From positions 310,001-374,000 of the forward strand of contig CBDESM010000003.1 in NCBI GenBank assembly GCA_965242485.1: a stretch of DNA of 64,000 nucleotides, given 5' to 3'. The DNA comes from CBDESM01 sp965242485. GTDB taxonomy: Bacteria > Chloroflexota > Dehalococcoidia > Bin125. Positions 32,342 through 41,251 of this stretch are shown in pieces; within the stretch, counting starts at the first letter, position 1, and each line of letters opens with the position of its first letter. The notes under the pieces are model-generated. The model made no database searches and was not told the DNA's origin. It worked only from the letters and a program-made list of their open reading frames with translations. A program made the position numbers and the translations under genes.

Positions 32342-32502
32342 CCCCGCGCCGGGCTCCGAACACGGAACACGACTCAGCCCAAGCACCCGTCCGAGCCTTC
32401 CTCGGCCCCGCTTGCGCGTTTTTCCGTTTTAGTTCATTATTTGGCTCTAAAGCAGCGATACCGCCGACGCAGGTCGGCGCGGCAAGCGGCAGAGGAGCGA
32501 AC

Positions 32503-33753
32503 GTGAAGCAGATCATCCGATGGGGAGGCGCGGCGCTCGCGCTCCTCGCATTGGCATTGGCGGCTGCGGCATGCAGCGATTCGGGCGACTCCGGAGCAGC
32601 CGACCGCGCCGCCAACGCCGCCCAAACCGCGGCCGCATCGGCCGGTGAAGCCGCGAATTCGGCCGGCGCCGCCGCCGATTCCGCCGGCAGTGCCGCGGAT
32701 GCGGCCGAGCGCGCCGCCGACGCGGCGTCGAACGCCGCCGACCGGGCCGGCGACGCGGCCGATTCGGCGGCATCTGCAGCGAACACCGCGACCTCGGCTT
32801 CCGCCGCCTCCCAAGCCGACGACGAGGACCCGGGCGAGATCACCGTCTACTCCGGGCGCACGGAAAGCCTCGTCGGGGCGCTGATCGAGCAGTTCGAGGC
32901 CGACACCGGCACCCGCGTCAACATCCGCTACGGCGGCACCGCCGAGCTCGCGGCGGCGATCCTCGAAGAGGGCGGGCGCAGCCCCGCGGACATCTACTAC
33001 GGACAGGATGCGGGCGCGCTCTCCGCGCTGGCCGAGGGCGGCGCGCTGGCCGTGCTGCCCAGCCGCATCACCGGCCTCGTCGACCCCAAGTTCCGCGACG
33101 GCGAGGGCCGCTGGATCGGCACCTCCGGCCGCGCCCGCGTGCTGATCATCTCGCCCGAGCGCGTCCCCAACCCGCCCGATTCCGTCTTCGATCTCGTCCG
33201 GCCCGAATGGCGCGGCCGCGTCGGCTGGGCGCCCGCCAACGGCTCCTTCCAGGCCTTCGTCACCGCGATGCGCCGGATCCACGGCGAGGACGAGACCCGC
33301 GAGTGGCTGGAAGGCATGATCGCCAACGGCGTCCGCGAGTACCCCAAGAACTCGCCGCAGGTGCAGGCCGTCGGCGACGGCGAGCTCGACATCGGGCTGG
33401 TCAACCACTACTACCTGTTCCGCTTCACCGCGGAGGACCCCGACTTCCCGGCGGCCAACCACTTCACCGATGCGGGCGACGCGGGCGAGCTGATCAACGT
33501 CGCCGGCGTCGGCCTCGTCGCGGCGTCGGACGATACCGGCCCCGCGCTGCGCTTCATCGAGTACCTGCTCAGCCGCAGCGGGCAGGAGTACTTCCGCAAC
33601 CAGACCAGCGAGTACCCGCTGTCGGCCGGCGTCGAGGCGCGGCCGGAGCTGGTCCCGCTGGAGGACCTGAACCCGCCCTCGCTGGCGCTGACCTCGCTGT
33701 CCGACCTGGACGGCACGCTGGAGCTGCTGCGCGAAGTGGGCGCACTGCCATAA
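32503..33753 (+). CDS. Iron(III)-type ABC transporter substrate-binding lipoprotein with Ala-rich spacer
   Basis: 416-residue cluster D/FbpA-IdiA-type binding protein. The GTG start (32503) has AGAGGAG upstream; a signal peptide ends in lipobox AAAC. An unusual spacer of about 80 residues then consists almost wholly of Ala with Ser, Asp, Asn, Gly and Arg (for example AADSAGSAADAAERAADAAS). The binding domain starts 'EITVYSGRTESLVGALIEQFEADTGTRVNIRYGGTAEL' and includes 'LVNHYYLFRF' with the Tyr pair that coordinates Fe(III). First gene of a three-gene operon. Confidence 0.91.
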   Translation: MKQIIRWGGAALALLALALAAAACSDSGDSGAADRAANAAQTAAASAGEAANSAGAAADSAGSAADAAERAADAASNAADRAGDAADSAASAANTATSASAASQADDEDPGEITVYSGRTESLVGALIEQFEADTGTRVNIRYGGTAELAAAILEEGGRSPADIYYGQDAGALSALAEGGALAVLPSRITGLVDPKFRDGEGRWIGTSGRARVLIISPERVPNPPDSVFDLVRPEWRGRVGWAPANGSFQAFVTAMRRIHGEDETREWLEGMIANGVREYPKNSPQVQAVGDGELDIGLVNHYYLFRFTAEDPDFPAANHFTDAGDAGELINVAGVGLVAASDDTGPALRFIEYLLSRSGQEYFRNQTSEYPLSAGVEARPELVPLEDLNPPSLALTSLSDLDGTLELLREVGALP

Positions 33754-33868
33754 CGGGGCCGCAACGGGCCGTCTTCCAGCGGCGCGGGGGCGCGCCGCCG
33801 GGGAAACTGGCGGATAATCGGCCGGGCGCCGCGCGGGAGCCGCGCGACGCCGGAATGCGAGCCGGCAC

Positions 33869-35506
33869 GTGAGTTTCCCCAGCGCCCCGCGTTCCATGGC
33901 GCGCACGGCAGGGCTCCCGCTGCCGCTCGCGCGCCGCTTCTCCCCGCTCTGGGCCGCCGCCGCGCTCGCCGCCGCCGTCGCGCTCTGCCCCCTGATCTAC
34001 CTGGCCGTGCGCGCCGCGGAGGCCGACTCGGACGCCTGGCTCGACGTCCTCAGCGGCGACACTCTGCGACTGCTCGGCAACACCGCCGGCCTCGCCGCCG
34101 CCGTGACCGCGACCTCGGCCCTGATCGCCGTGCCGATCGTCTGGCTGACGGAGCGCACGGATCTCGCCGGCGCGCGCTGGTGGCGGACGCTCTGCGTGGC
34201 CCCGCTGGCCGTGCCCTCGTACGTCGGCAGCCTGGCGATCATCGCCGCGCTGGGGCCGAACGGCGCGCTGCAGGGGCTGCTCGCGCCGCTCGGCGTGCAA
34301 TCGATCCCGGAGATCTACGGGTTCTGGGGCGCTTGGCTCACGCTGACCCTGTTCACGTTCCCCTACATCGTGCTGGTGCTGCGGGCCGGCATGCGCGACA
34401 TGGACCCGGCGCTCGACGAGGCGGCCCGTTCGCTGGGGGAGGGTTCATGGGGCGCGTTCCGGCGGGTCGCGCTGCCGCAGCTGCGGGTGCCGCTCGCGGC
34501 CGGCGCGCTGCTCGTCGCGCTCTACGTCGTCTCCGATTTCGGCGCGGTCTCGATGATGCGCTTCGACACCTTCACGAGGGCGATCTTCATCCGCTTCCAG
34601 GCCAGCATCGACCGCTCGACCCTCGCCGTGCTGAGCCTCGTGCTGGTCGCGCTGGTCCTGATCGTGCTCGCCGCCGAGTCGTCGCAGCGGCGGCGCGGGC
34701 GCTACTACCGGCTGGGCGGCGGCGCGGCGCGGATGGCGCGGCCGGTCGCGCTCGGGGCGCGGCGCTGGTGGGCGCACGGCTACCTCGCGCTGGTCGTCCT
34801 GATCGCGCTCGCCATCCCGCTCGCCGTGCTGGCCGAGCAGTTCGCCGCGGGCATCAACGAATCGAGGACGTTCGACGGCCTCGGCGGCGCGATCCTCGGC
34901 TCGCTGCAGGCGGCCGCGCTGGCCGGCGCGGCCGCCGTCGTTGTCGCGCTGCCCATCGCCGTCGCCGCGGTGCGCCGGCCCGGGACGGTCTCCGGAATTC
35001 TGGAGCGCTGCGCCTACGTCGGCTACGCGCTGCCGGGGGTGGTCGTCGCCTTCTCGCTCGTCTTCCTCTCCGTCAAAGTGCTGCTGCCGACCGTGCCGGG
35101 CCTCTACCAATCGCTGGCCGTGCTCGTCTTCGCCTACGTGGTGCTGTTCCTGCCGCAGGCATCGGGATCGATCCAGTCGGCGCTGATCCGCGTGCAGCCG
35201 TCCGTCGAAGAGGCGTCGCGCAGCCTCGGCCGCGGGCAGCTGCGCACCTTCTTGACGGTCACCTGCCGGCTGGCGGCGCCCGGCCTCGCGAGCGGCTTCG
35301 CGCTGGTCTTCCTGACGACGATGAAGGAGCTGCCGGCGACGCTGCTGCTGAGCCCGATCGGCTTCGACACGCTCGCCTGGCGCGTCTGGGACGCGACCGA
35401 GGACGCCTATCTCGCGCGCGCGGCGGCGGCCGGGCTGCTCCTGATCGCGGCCGCTGCGCTGCCGCTGCCGCTGCTGCTGCGGCACGGGAGGGTCGAGCGT
35501 GTCTGA
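33869..35506 (+). CDS. Iron(III)-type ABC transporter permease (two-domain)
   Basis: 545-residue integral membrane protein with about 12 helices in two homologous halves, as in FbpB/SfuB. Two EAA loops are visible: 'DMDPALDEAARSLGEGSWGAFRRVALPQLRVPLAAG' and 'RVQPSVEEASRSLGRGQLRTFLTVTCRLAAPGLASG'. The GTG at 33869 is given as start; an ATG at 33896 is possible. The gene lies between the binding protein and the ATPase, overlapping the latter by 8 bases. Confidence 0.93.
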   Translation: MSFPSAPRSMARTAGLPLPLARRFSPLWAAAALAAAVALCPLIYLAVRAAEADSDAWLDVLSGDTLRLLGNTAGLAAAVTATSALIAVPIVWLTERTDLAGARWWRTLCVAPLAVPSYVGSLAIIAALGPNGALQGLLAPLGVQSIPEIYGFWGAWLTLTLFTFPYIVLVLRAGMRDMDPALDEAARSLGEGSWGAFRRVALPQLRVPLAAGALLVALYVVSDFGAVSMMRFDTFTRAIFIRFQASIDRSTLAVLSLVLVALVLIVLAAESSQRRRGRYYRLGGGAARMARPVALGARRWWAHGYLALVVLIALAIPLAVLAEQFAAGINESRTFDGLGGAILGSLQAAALAGAAAVVVALPIAVAAVRRPGTVSGILERCAYVGYALPGVVVAFSLVFLSVKVLLPTVPGLYQSLAVLVFAYVVLFLPQASGSIQSALIRVQPSVEEASRSLGRGQLRTFLTVTCRLAAPGLASGFALVFLTTMKELPATLLLSPIGFDTLAWRVWDATEDAYLARAAAAGLLLIAAAALPLPLLLRHGRVERV

Positions 35507-36614
35507 GCAGCCGGCCGCGATCCCGGCCGCGATCGAAGCGGCCGGCCTGCGCAAGCGCTTCGGCGGCGTCGCCGCCATCGCCGACGCGGGCTTCGCCGTC
35601 GAGCGGGGCGAGCTCGCGGCCATCCTCGGCCCCAGCGGCTGCGGCAAGACGACCGCGCTGCGGATCATCGCCGGCCTGGAGCGCGCCGACGCGGGCGAGG
35701 TGCGGATCGAGGGCCGCCGCGTCGAAGGCAGCGGCGCGTTCATCCCCGCCGAGCGCCGCCGCCTCGGCTTCGTCACGCAGGACTACAGCCTCTTCCCCCA
35801 TCTCGACATCGCCGGCAACGTCGCGTTCGGGCTGCCCGGCGCCGGCTGGCGCGGCTGGCTGGCGGAGCGCCTGCCCGGCGTCCGCCGCGCGATCCCCGCC
35901 CGCGTCGGCGAGATGCTGGAGCTCGTCGGCCTGGCCGGATTCGAGCGGCGCTACCCGCACGAACTCTCCGGCGGCGAGGCGCAGCGGGTCGCGCTGGCCC
36001 GCGCGCTGGCCCCCGCGCCCGCGGCCGTGCTGATGGACGAGCCGTTCTCGAACCTCGACGAGAACCTACGCGCCTCGCTGCGCCTCGAGATGCGCGAAAT
36101 CCTCAAGGCGGCCGGCGCCGCCGCGCTGTTCATCACCCACGACCGCGAGGAAGCGCTCAGCCTCGCCGACCGGATCATCGTGATGCGCGCCGGCCGGGTC
36201 GAGCAGATCGGCGCGCCCGGCGAGGTCTACCACCGCCCCGCCAGCGCCTTCGTCGCCCGCTTCGTCGGCGACGCCAACCTGCTGCGCGGGACCCGCGCCG
36301 GCGACGCGGCCGAAACCGAGCTCGGCCCCGTGCCGATCTTCGGAGCCGACGCCGCGGAAGGCGCGCCCGTGTCGCTGCTCGTGCGTCCCGATCAGGTCCT
36401 GCTGCGCCGGCACGACACGGGCTCCGGCACGCCCGTCCGCGTCGAGCGCTGCGAGTACTACGGGCACGACCAGGTCATCCGCGTCTCCCTCCCCAGCGGC
36501 GTCCGCCTGGACGCCCGCCTGCAAACCGCCGAAACCTGGCGCGAAGGCGACCGGGCCCTCATCGAAATCATCGAGCCCGCCTCCGCCTTCTCCGCCGATG
36601 AGCCGGCCGGTTGA
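35499..36614 (+). CDS. Iron(III)-type ABC transporter ATP-binding protein
   Basis: 371-residue ATPase. Walker A GPSGCGKTT, Q-loop 'FVTQDYSLFPHLD', signature 'LSGGEAQRVALARALA', Walker B 'AVLMDEPFSNLD' and H-loop 'FITHDREEAL' are complete, followed by a TOBE domain. It starts with GTG inside the permease gene. A phosphate/spermidine-type substrate cannot be excluded for the class, but the binding protein indicates ferric iron. Confidence 0.94.
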   Translation: MSEQPAAIPAAIEAAGLRKRFGGVAAIADAGFAVERGELAAILGPSGCGKTTALRIIAGLERADAGEVRIEGRRVEGSGAFIPAERRRLGFVTQDYSLFPHLDIAGNVAFGLPGAGWRGWLAERLPGVRRAIPARVGEMLELVGLAGFERRYPHELSGGEAQRVALARALAPAPAAVLMDEPFSNLDENLRASLRLEMREILKAAGAAALFITHDREEALSLADRIIVMRAGRVEQIGAPGEVYHRPASAFVARFVGDANLLRGTRAGDAAETELGPVPIFGADAAEGAPVSLLVRPDQVLLRRHDTGSGTPVRVERCEYYGHDQVIRVSLPSGVRLDARLQTAETWREGDRALIEIIEPASAFSADEPAG

Positions 36615-36654
36615 TCCCGCGAGCCGGCGCCCGCCCGCAGCCGCGGCGCGGCCT

Positions 36655-36660
36655 TAGCAT
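36655..36660 (+). promoter_or_regulatory. Putative -10 box (TAGCAT) for the LLM-DinB-MBL operon
   Basis: TAGCAT lies 24 bases before the ATG at 36685, with GGGGAGGG as ribosome site between. It fits the TANNNT pattern. Confidence 0.45.
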
Positions 36661-36684
36661 GCGCGGACCGGGGAGGGCCGCCGC

Positions 36685-37650
36685 ATGCGCGTCGCGTTGA
36701 TGGTCGAGGGGCAGAACGGGCTGACTTGGGAGCGCTGGCGGCGCATCTTGGCGCTGGCCGAGCGGCTCGGCTTCCCCTCGTTGTTCCGTTCCGACCATTA
36801 CTTCACGGGACCGCAGCAGGATTCGCTGGAAGCGTTCCTCTCGTTCGCGCTGGCGGCGACGGAGACGAGCTCGCTCCGCTTCGGCCCGCTGGTGGCGCCG
36901 GTCACCTTCCGGCGGCCCGTCGACATGGGCCGCATGGCCGCGCAGATCGACGCGCTCAGCGGCGGCCGCTTCGTGATGGGCCTCGGCGCGGGCTGGAACG
37001 AACCCGAGCATCGCGCCTACGGATTGCCGTTCCCCGCCGTGCGCGAGCGTTTCGAGCGGCTCGAGGAGGCGATCCAGCTGATGCAGGCGCTCTGGGCACC
37101 GGGCGAATCGCATTACGCGGGCGAGTACTACTCGCTCGACGGCGCGGACTGCCTGCCGAAGCCGTCCTCGGGGCGGCCCCCGATCCTGATCGGCGGCGGC
37201 GGCGAGAAGCGCACGCTGCCGCTGGCCGCCAAGTACGCGGTCGAATGGAACTGCGTCACGCTGACGCCGGAGGGCTATGCGCACAAGCGCGATGTGCTCG
37301 CCCGCGCCTGCGAGCGGATCGACCGCGACCCGGACGAGATCGAGCACTCGATGATGATGTTCCACGCGGTCGGCCCGCCCGATATCGGCGAGGCCGGGGC
37401 CGCGTTCGCGCAGCGCATCTTCGGGCAGCCGGGGCAATCGCGGGACGAATTCATGGCCGGCTTCCGCGGCCGCGGCGCGCTGGCCGGCGGCGCCGGCGAA
37501 GTGGTCGACGCGCTCGGGCGGCTGGCCGAGGCTGGCATCGCCGAGGTGCAATTCCAGCATTTCCTCTTCGACCGCGACGACGTACCCGAATTCCTGGCGC
37601 GCGACGTCGCGCCGCAAGTCGCCGGCATTCCGGCGGGAAGGCATGGCTGA
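36685..37650 (+). CDS. LLM class F420-dependent oxidoreductase (copy 2)
   Basis: 321-residue luciferase-like oxidoreductase. Key segments are 'MRVALMVEGQNGLTWERWRRILALAERLGFPSLFRSDHY', 'LRFGPLVAPVTFRRPVDMGRMAAQIDALSGGRFVMGLGAGWNEPEHRAYG' and 'PILIGGGGEKRTLPLAAKYAVEWN', which match the F420-dependent subgroup. The substrate is unknown. Its TGA overlaps the ATG of the DinB-like gene (TGATG), and an MBL-fold gene follows the same way, so the three form a tight operon. Confidence 0.91.
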   Translation: MRVALMVEGQNGLTWERWRRILALAERLGFPSLFRSDHYFTGPQQDSLEAFLSFALAATETSSLRFGPLVAPVTFRRPVDMGRMAAQIDALSGGRFVMGLGAGWNEPEHRAYGLPFPAVRERFERLEEAIQLMQALWAPGESHYAGEYYSLDGADCLPKPSSGRPPILIGGGGEKRTLPLAAKYAVEWNCVTLTPEGYAHKRDVLARACERIDRDPDEIEHSMMMFHAVGPPDIGEAGAAFAQRIFGQPGQSRDEFMAGFRGRGALAGGAGEVVDALGRLAEAGIAEVQFQHFLFDRDDVPEFLARDVAPQVAGIPAGRHG

Positions 37651-38177
37651 TGACGCCTGGAGAATTGCTCGCGCACTTCCTCGAAACCACCCACGGCGGC
37701 TACATCCGCGCGATCGAAGACTTGACCGACGAGCAGCTGCACTGGACCGCGGACGACGTCAAAACCGTCTCCATCGCCTTCCACGCCTGGCACTACTTCC
37801 GCACCAAGGACAACATCGTCAACTTCGTCTGCCAGGACCGCAAGCCCCCGGTCTGGCTGCGCCAGGAACTGCCGGGCAAATGGGGCCTGCCGAAGGTCGA
37901 GCAGGGCACGGGCATGCCGGACGGCGACGCCGCGGCGATCCGGGTGCCCTCGGTCGCCGCCCTGGTCGGCTACGGCAACGACGTGCACGAGGACGTGATG
38001 GCGTACATCGCCGCGGCCGGCGAGGAGGCGCTGGCGGCGGAGGTGCGCGTGGTGCAGTTCGGCCACCAAGCGCGCTCGCAGCAGATCCTGCAGACCTGCA
38101 TCGCGCACGGCAACGGGCACCTCGGCCAGATTTTCGCCATGCGCGCCTTCCAAGGCTTGGACGGCGAGGGCTTCTGA
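37650..38177 (+). CDS. DinB-superfamily protein
   Basis: 175-residue four-helix-bundle protein of the DinB/YfiT group. The likely metal-binding His residues are in 'FHAWHYFRTKDN' and 'CIAHGNGHLGQIFAMR', with a further His in 'ETTHGGYIRAIEDLTDEQLHW'. DinB-fold proteins include thiol-dependent transferases using bacillithiol or mycothiol. It is coupled at both ends by TGATG overlaps to the LLM and MBL genes, suggesting a shared detoxification or catabolic pathway. Confidence 0.86.
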   Translation: MTPGELLAHFLETTHGGYIRAIEDLTDEQLHWTADDVKTVSIAFHAWHYFRTKDNIVNFVCQDRKPPVWLRQELPGKWGLPKVEQGTGMPDGDAAAIRVPSVAALVGYGNDVHEDVMAYIAAAGEEALAAEVRVVQFGHQARSQQILQTCIAHGNGHLGQIFAMRAFQGLDGEGF

Positions 38178-39163
38178 TGCGCGTCTCCGACTCCGTCCGC
38201 ATGGTCGCCGTGCCGGAAACCGAGCCGATGCGCCCGGCCTCGACCAACATCTACATCGTCGGCGAGGGCCAGACGCTGACGATCGATTCCGGCGAGGCGA
38301 TCGATAAGTTCAAGTGGATGCTGCAGGGCTACCTCGCCGCGATGGAACGCAGCGAGATCGGCATCGCCGCGATCACGCACCACCACTTCGACCATTCCGG
38401 CAACCTCAAGCACGTCAACGAGACCCTGAAGGCCGAGGTGGCGGTGCCGGAGACCGGAGTCAAGCTGCTCAAGGGCCGCCTGCCGTCCGACGGCGTGCGC
38501 ACGTTCACGGACGGCGACGTGATCGACCTGGACGGCGGCGTCAAGGTGCAGGTGATGACGTCGCCGGGCCACAGCGTCGATTCGCTCTGCTATTACATCG
38601 AGGAAGACGGCGTGCTCTTCACCGGCGACACCGTGCTGGGCGTCGGCACGACCGTCGTCGGCGACGTCGGCTCCTACATGGCCTCGCTGCGCCGGCTGCT
38701 CGAGCTGCCCAATTTGCAGGTGCTCTGCCCGGGCCACGGTCCGTTGATCCACGACGCCCGCCCGCGCTTGGAAACGTACGTCAGCCATCGCGAGATGCGC
38801 GAGCAGCAGGTCCTGGAGCAGCTCGCGGACGGGGAACCGAAGACTTCGTGGGAGATCATGGAGGCGATCTACGGCGACTCGATCGACAAGCGCCTGCGCC
38901 GCGCCGCCGACGGCAACGTGCAAGCGCACCTCAAATCGCTCGCCCGCTCGGGCATCGTCAGTGTCGGCAAAGGCACGCCCAAGCGCCCCAACCCGGCGGC
39001 CGCCGCGAAACGGCGCATCAAGGAACGCGAACGCAACAATCTGATCCGCAAGGCCAAGCGCTACGAACGCGACGCCCAAAAGCGCGCCGTGGCCCGCCAA
39101 GAGGCTCCTCCGACCGAACGCTGGTCCAAGCCGCCCAGATACGAACTCAAGCGCGACAGCTGA
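38177..39163 (+). CDS. MBL-fold metallo-hydrolase (LACTB2-like)
   Basis: 328-residue metallo-beta-lactamase-fold protein. The metal motif is 'ITHHHFDHSG', with later ligands in 'TSPGHSVDSL', 'LFTGDTVLG' and 'CPGHGPLIHDARPRLETYVSHREMRE'. A winged-helix-like segment follows ('KTSWEIMEAIYGDSIDKRLRRAADGNVQAHLKSLARSGIV'), as in LACTB2. A final Lys/Arg-rich tail of about 60 residues is unusual and may bind nucleic acid. Third gene of the coupled operon. Confidence 0.88.
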   Translation: MRVSDSVRMVAVPETEPMRPASTNIYIVGEGQTLTIDSGEAIDKFKWMLQGYLAAMERSEIGIAAITHHHFDHSGNLKHVNETLKAEVAVPETGVKLLKGRLPSDGVRTFTDGDVIDLDGGVKVQVMTSPGHSVDSLCYYIEEDGVLFTGDTVLGVGTTVVGDVGSYMASLRRLLELPNLQVLCPGHGPLIHDARPRLETYVSHREMREQQVLEQLADGEPKTSWEIMEAIYGDSIDKRLRRAADGNVQAHLKSLARSGIVSVGKGTPKRPNPAAAAKRRIKERERNNLIRKAKRYERDAQKRAVARQEAPPTERWSKPPRYELKRDS

Positions 39164-39219
39164 ACCGCGCGGGGCGCCAACGGCGCGGGCCAGTCCGCGG
39201 AATGAATCCTGCGGCCAAG

Positions 39220-39260
39220 AAATGCGACAAAGAATGCGACTAGTCGCATTAGAATGCGAT
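39220..39260. repeat. AATGCGAC repeat cluster upstream of the AlbA_2 gene
   Basis: Four copies of AATGCGAC or its complement lie within 41 bases (39221-39228, 39233-39240, 39243-39250 inverted, 39253-39260 with one change). Copies two and three form a perfect 18-base palindrome around TA. The cluster is 35 bases before the ATG and shares a 21-base segment (39220-39240) with the downstream cluster, one mismatch apart. It is likely the operator/promoter region of the gene. Confidence 0.8.
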
Positions 39261-39294
39261 AGCGTTTCATTTCTCGAATGGAGACCTATTCGCG

Positions 39295-41013
39295 ATGAAC
39301 TCGGACGAACTGCGCGGAATCCTCGATCGGCTGGACGGCGAGACGGCGGACGCCCTCGAATCGGAGACGCTCGAGTTCAAATCTTGGCATGAGTCCGTTT
39401 CATTCCAGCGCCGCCGGCGCTTGGTGATCGAGGAGATCGTGGCGCTGGCGAACCAAGCCGGCGGCACGCTGATCCTCGGCGTCGATGACAGGAAGCAGAC
39501 TCGGGCGGACGCGATCCACGGCGTCGGCTCGCTCGACGCGAACCGGCTCCAACGGGAGATCTACGACGGCACGGACCCGCACATCACGGTCAGCATCACG
39601 GAGCTGAACGAGCCGGAGGGCCGCGTGCTGGCCCTCGCCGTCCATGATCGCATGCCGCCGTACACGACCAGCGACGGGATGGCCAAGATCCGCGTCGGCA
39701 CCGCCAGCCAGCCGCTGACCGGACGGGCGCTGGCCGATCTGGCCGCGCAGCGCGCCTTCCGCGACCACACGGCCGAGATCGCGCCGGAGATCGAAATCGG
39801 CGACTTGGACCAAGCCCAAATGCAGCTGCTGCGCGAGGCGATCATCGCCAACGGCGCTTCGCGGGCGCTCGCCAACTTGGAGGATGCGCCGCTGCTGGCG
39901 GAACTGGGGCTCGCCTCCCGGCGCGGCATCGCCTTGGCCGGCGTGCTGCTGCTGGGCAGCCGGGCCGCGCTCGCCGCCGTCGCGCCCTATCACGAGGTGA
40001 TCATCGTCCGGCGGTCCGGCGACGCCGCCCCCCACGACCTGCGGATCGATCTGAAGCAGCCGCTGCTGGCGCTGCTGGCCGAAGCCGAGCGGGTGCTGGA
40101 GGCCAACAAGCGGGTGACGGTGCTGCAGACCGAAGGGTTCCAGCAGCTCGAAGTGCCGGACTTCAGCTGGCTCGCCGCGCGCGAGGCGCTGCTCAACGCG
40201 CTGGTCCACCGCGACTACCGCCTGCCGCAGTCGATCCATGTCGAGCTGATGCCCGGCCGGGTCGAGATCACCAGTCCCGGCGGCTTCATGGGCGACATCA
40301 CGCCAGCCAACATCCTGCGGCAGTCCTCCGTGCGCCGCAACCCGCTGCTGGCCGAAGCGCTGCAGCGGATCGGCCACGTCGAGCGCGCCGGCAGCGGCGT
40401 CGCCAAGATCTACGACGAGCTGATCCGTTTCGGCAAGGACCCGCCGCGCTACGACGGCGGCGAATCCCAGGTGCGGCTCACGGTGCCGACCGCCACCCGC
40501 GGGGAATTCGCCCTCTTCGTCCATGCCGAGCAGCGCGCGGGCGCCGCGTTCTCCGTGGACGATCTGATCCTGCTGCATGGGACTTCGCGACGGGGCGCGC
40601 TGAACCGCTGGTCGGCGGCGGAGCTGCTGCAGCTGGAACCGGACGCTGCCGCCGAGCGGCTGGCATCGCTGCGCGAACGCGGTTATCTGGCCTCGCAGGG
40701 ACGCGGGTCTGGCACGCATTACGAATTCGCCGGCCGGTTCGAGCACTTGGCAGCGGGCGCCGACGAGGGCGAACCGGCGCCGCGGGCGCAGCAGGAAGCG
40801 ACGATGCACGTGCTGGCCGCCCTGCGCCAGCGGGGCCGGCTCGCCAACGCCGACATCCGCGAGCTCACGGGCTTCTCCGCGGCCGGCGCCAGGCGGCTGA
40901 TCAAGGGCCTGCGGGAACAGGGTTTGGTTGAACTGCGCGGGCGCGGGCGGGGGGCGCACTATCTACCCGCCCGCTCCATCCCGAGCGGAAATGGATCAGC
41001 CGCCCGCGAATGA
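39295..41013 (+). CDS. AlbA_2 (Schlafen-like) DNA-binding and HATPase domain protein
   Basis: 572-residue protein. An N-terminal AlbA_2 domain covers about residues 18-150 ('ESETLEFKSWHES...IVEEI-like VIEEIVALANQAGGTLILGVDD...KIRVGTASQPL'). An HATPase_c_4-like segment lies near 300-370 ('REALLNALVHRDYRLPQSIHVELMPGRVEITSPGGFMGDIT...ERAGSGVAKIYDE'). The C-terminal 150 residues contain winged-helix-like units ('LRQRGRLANADIRELTGFSAAGARRLIKGLREQGLVELRGRGRGAHYLP'). Such proteins are annotated as transcriptional regulators or ATP-dependent helicase-like and occur among accessory genes. The gene is bracketed by AATGCGAC repeats on both sides, suggesting autoregulation or a mobile cassette. Confidence 0.85.
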   Translation: MNSDELRGILDRLDGETADALESETLEFKSWHESVSFQRRRRLVIEEIVALANQAGGTLILGVDDRKQTRADAIHGVGSLDANRLQREIYDGTDPHITVSITELNEPEGRVLALAVHDRMPPYTTSDGMAKIRVGTASQPLTGRALADLAAQRAFRDHTAEIAPEIEIGDLDQAQMQLLREAIIANGASRALANLEDAPLLAELGLASRRGIALAGVLLLGSRAALAAVAPYHEVIIVRRSGDAAPHDLRIDLKQPLLALLAEAERVLEANKRVTVLQTEGFQQLEVPDFSWLAAREALLNALVHRDYRLPQSIHVELMPGRVEITSPGGFMGDITPANILRQSSVRRNPLLAEALQRIGHVERAGSGVAKIYDELIRFGKDPPRYDGGESQVRLTVPTATRGEFALFVHAEQRAGAAFSVDDLILLHGTSRRGALNRWSAAELLQLEPDAAAERLASLRERGYLASQGRGSGTHYEFAGRFEHLAAGADEGEPAPRAQQEATMHVLAALRQRGRLANADIRELTGFSAAGARRLIKGLREQGLVELRGRGRGAHYLPARSIPSGNGSAARE

Positions 41014-41062
41014 TTCGATCAGCGATCGATTTGCGGTTCGCGCAGGCGCAAAATCGATCAAG

Positions 41063-41166
41063 AAATGCGACATCCAGTCTTCGTGTCGCATTCTTTGTCT
41101 CATTTAGCGTCAAATGAGACAAAGAATGCGACAGTGCCCTTCCGAATCGCATTTCGTGTCGCATTT
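41063..41166. repeat. AATGCGAC repeat cluster and long inverted repeat downstream of the AlbA_2 gene
   Basis: AAATGCGAC (41063-41071), GTCGCATT (41085-41092), AATGCGAC (41125-41132), AATCGCATTT (variant, 41145-41154) and GTCGCATTT (41158-41166) fill this stretch. A perfect 21-base inverted repeat pairs 41085-41105 with 41112-41132 around the loop AGCGTC. The arms resemble the 21-base segment at 39220-39240. The structure may terminate transcription, act as an operator, or mark an element end. The remaining parts of the 277-base gap (41014-41290) hold only the next gene's promoter and ribosome site. Confidence 0.82.
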
Positions 41167-41251
41167 CCCGACTGAAACAGTCCATCGAAGCGAACGGTGC
41201 CTAGCTGGATCCTCTTCTCAACGTGTGGCCAGTAGGTTCGCGCGCATCGGC

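Noticed and set aside
31825..32502. Fusion of S14 region and iron-binding protein in one long frame
   Set aside because: The upstream part is a shadow of other genes; a GTG with AGAGGAG at 32503 gives a standard lipoprotein signal peptide.
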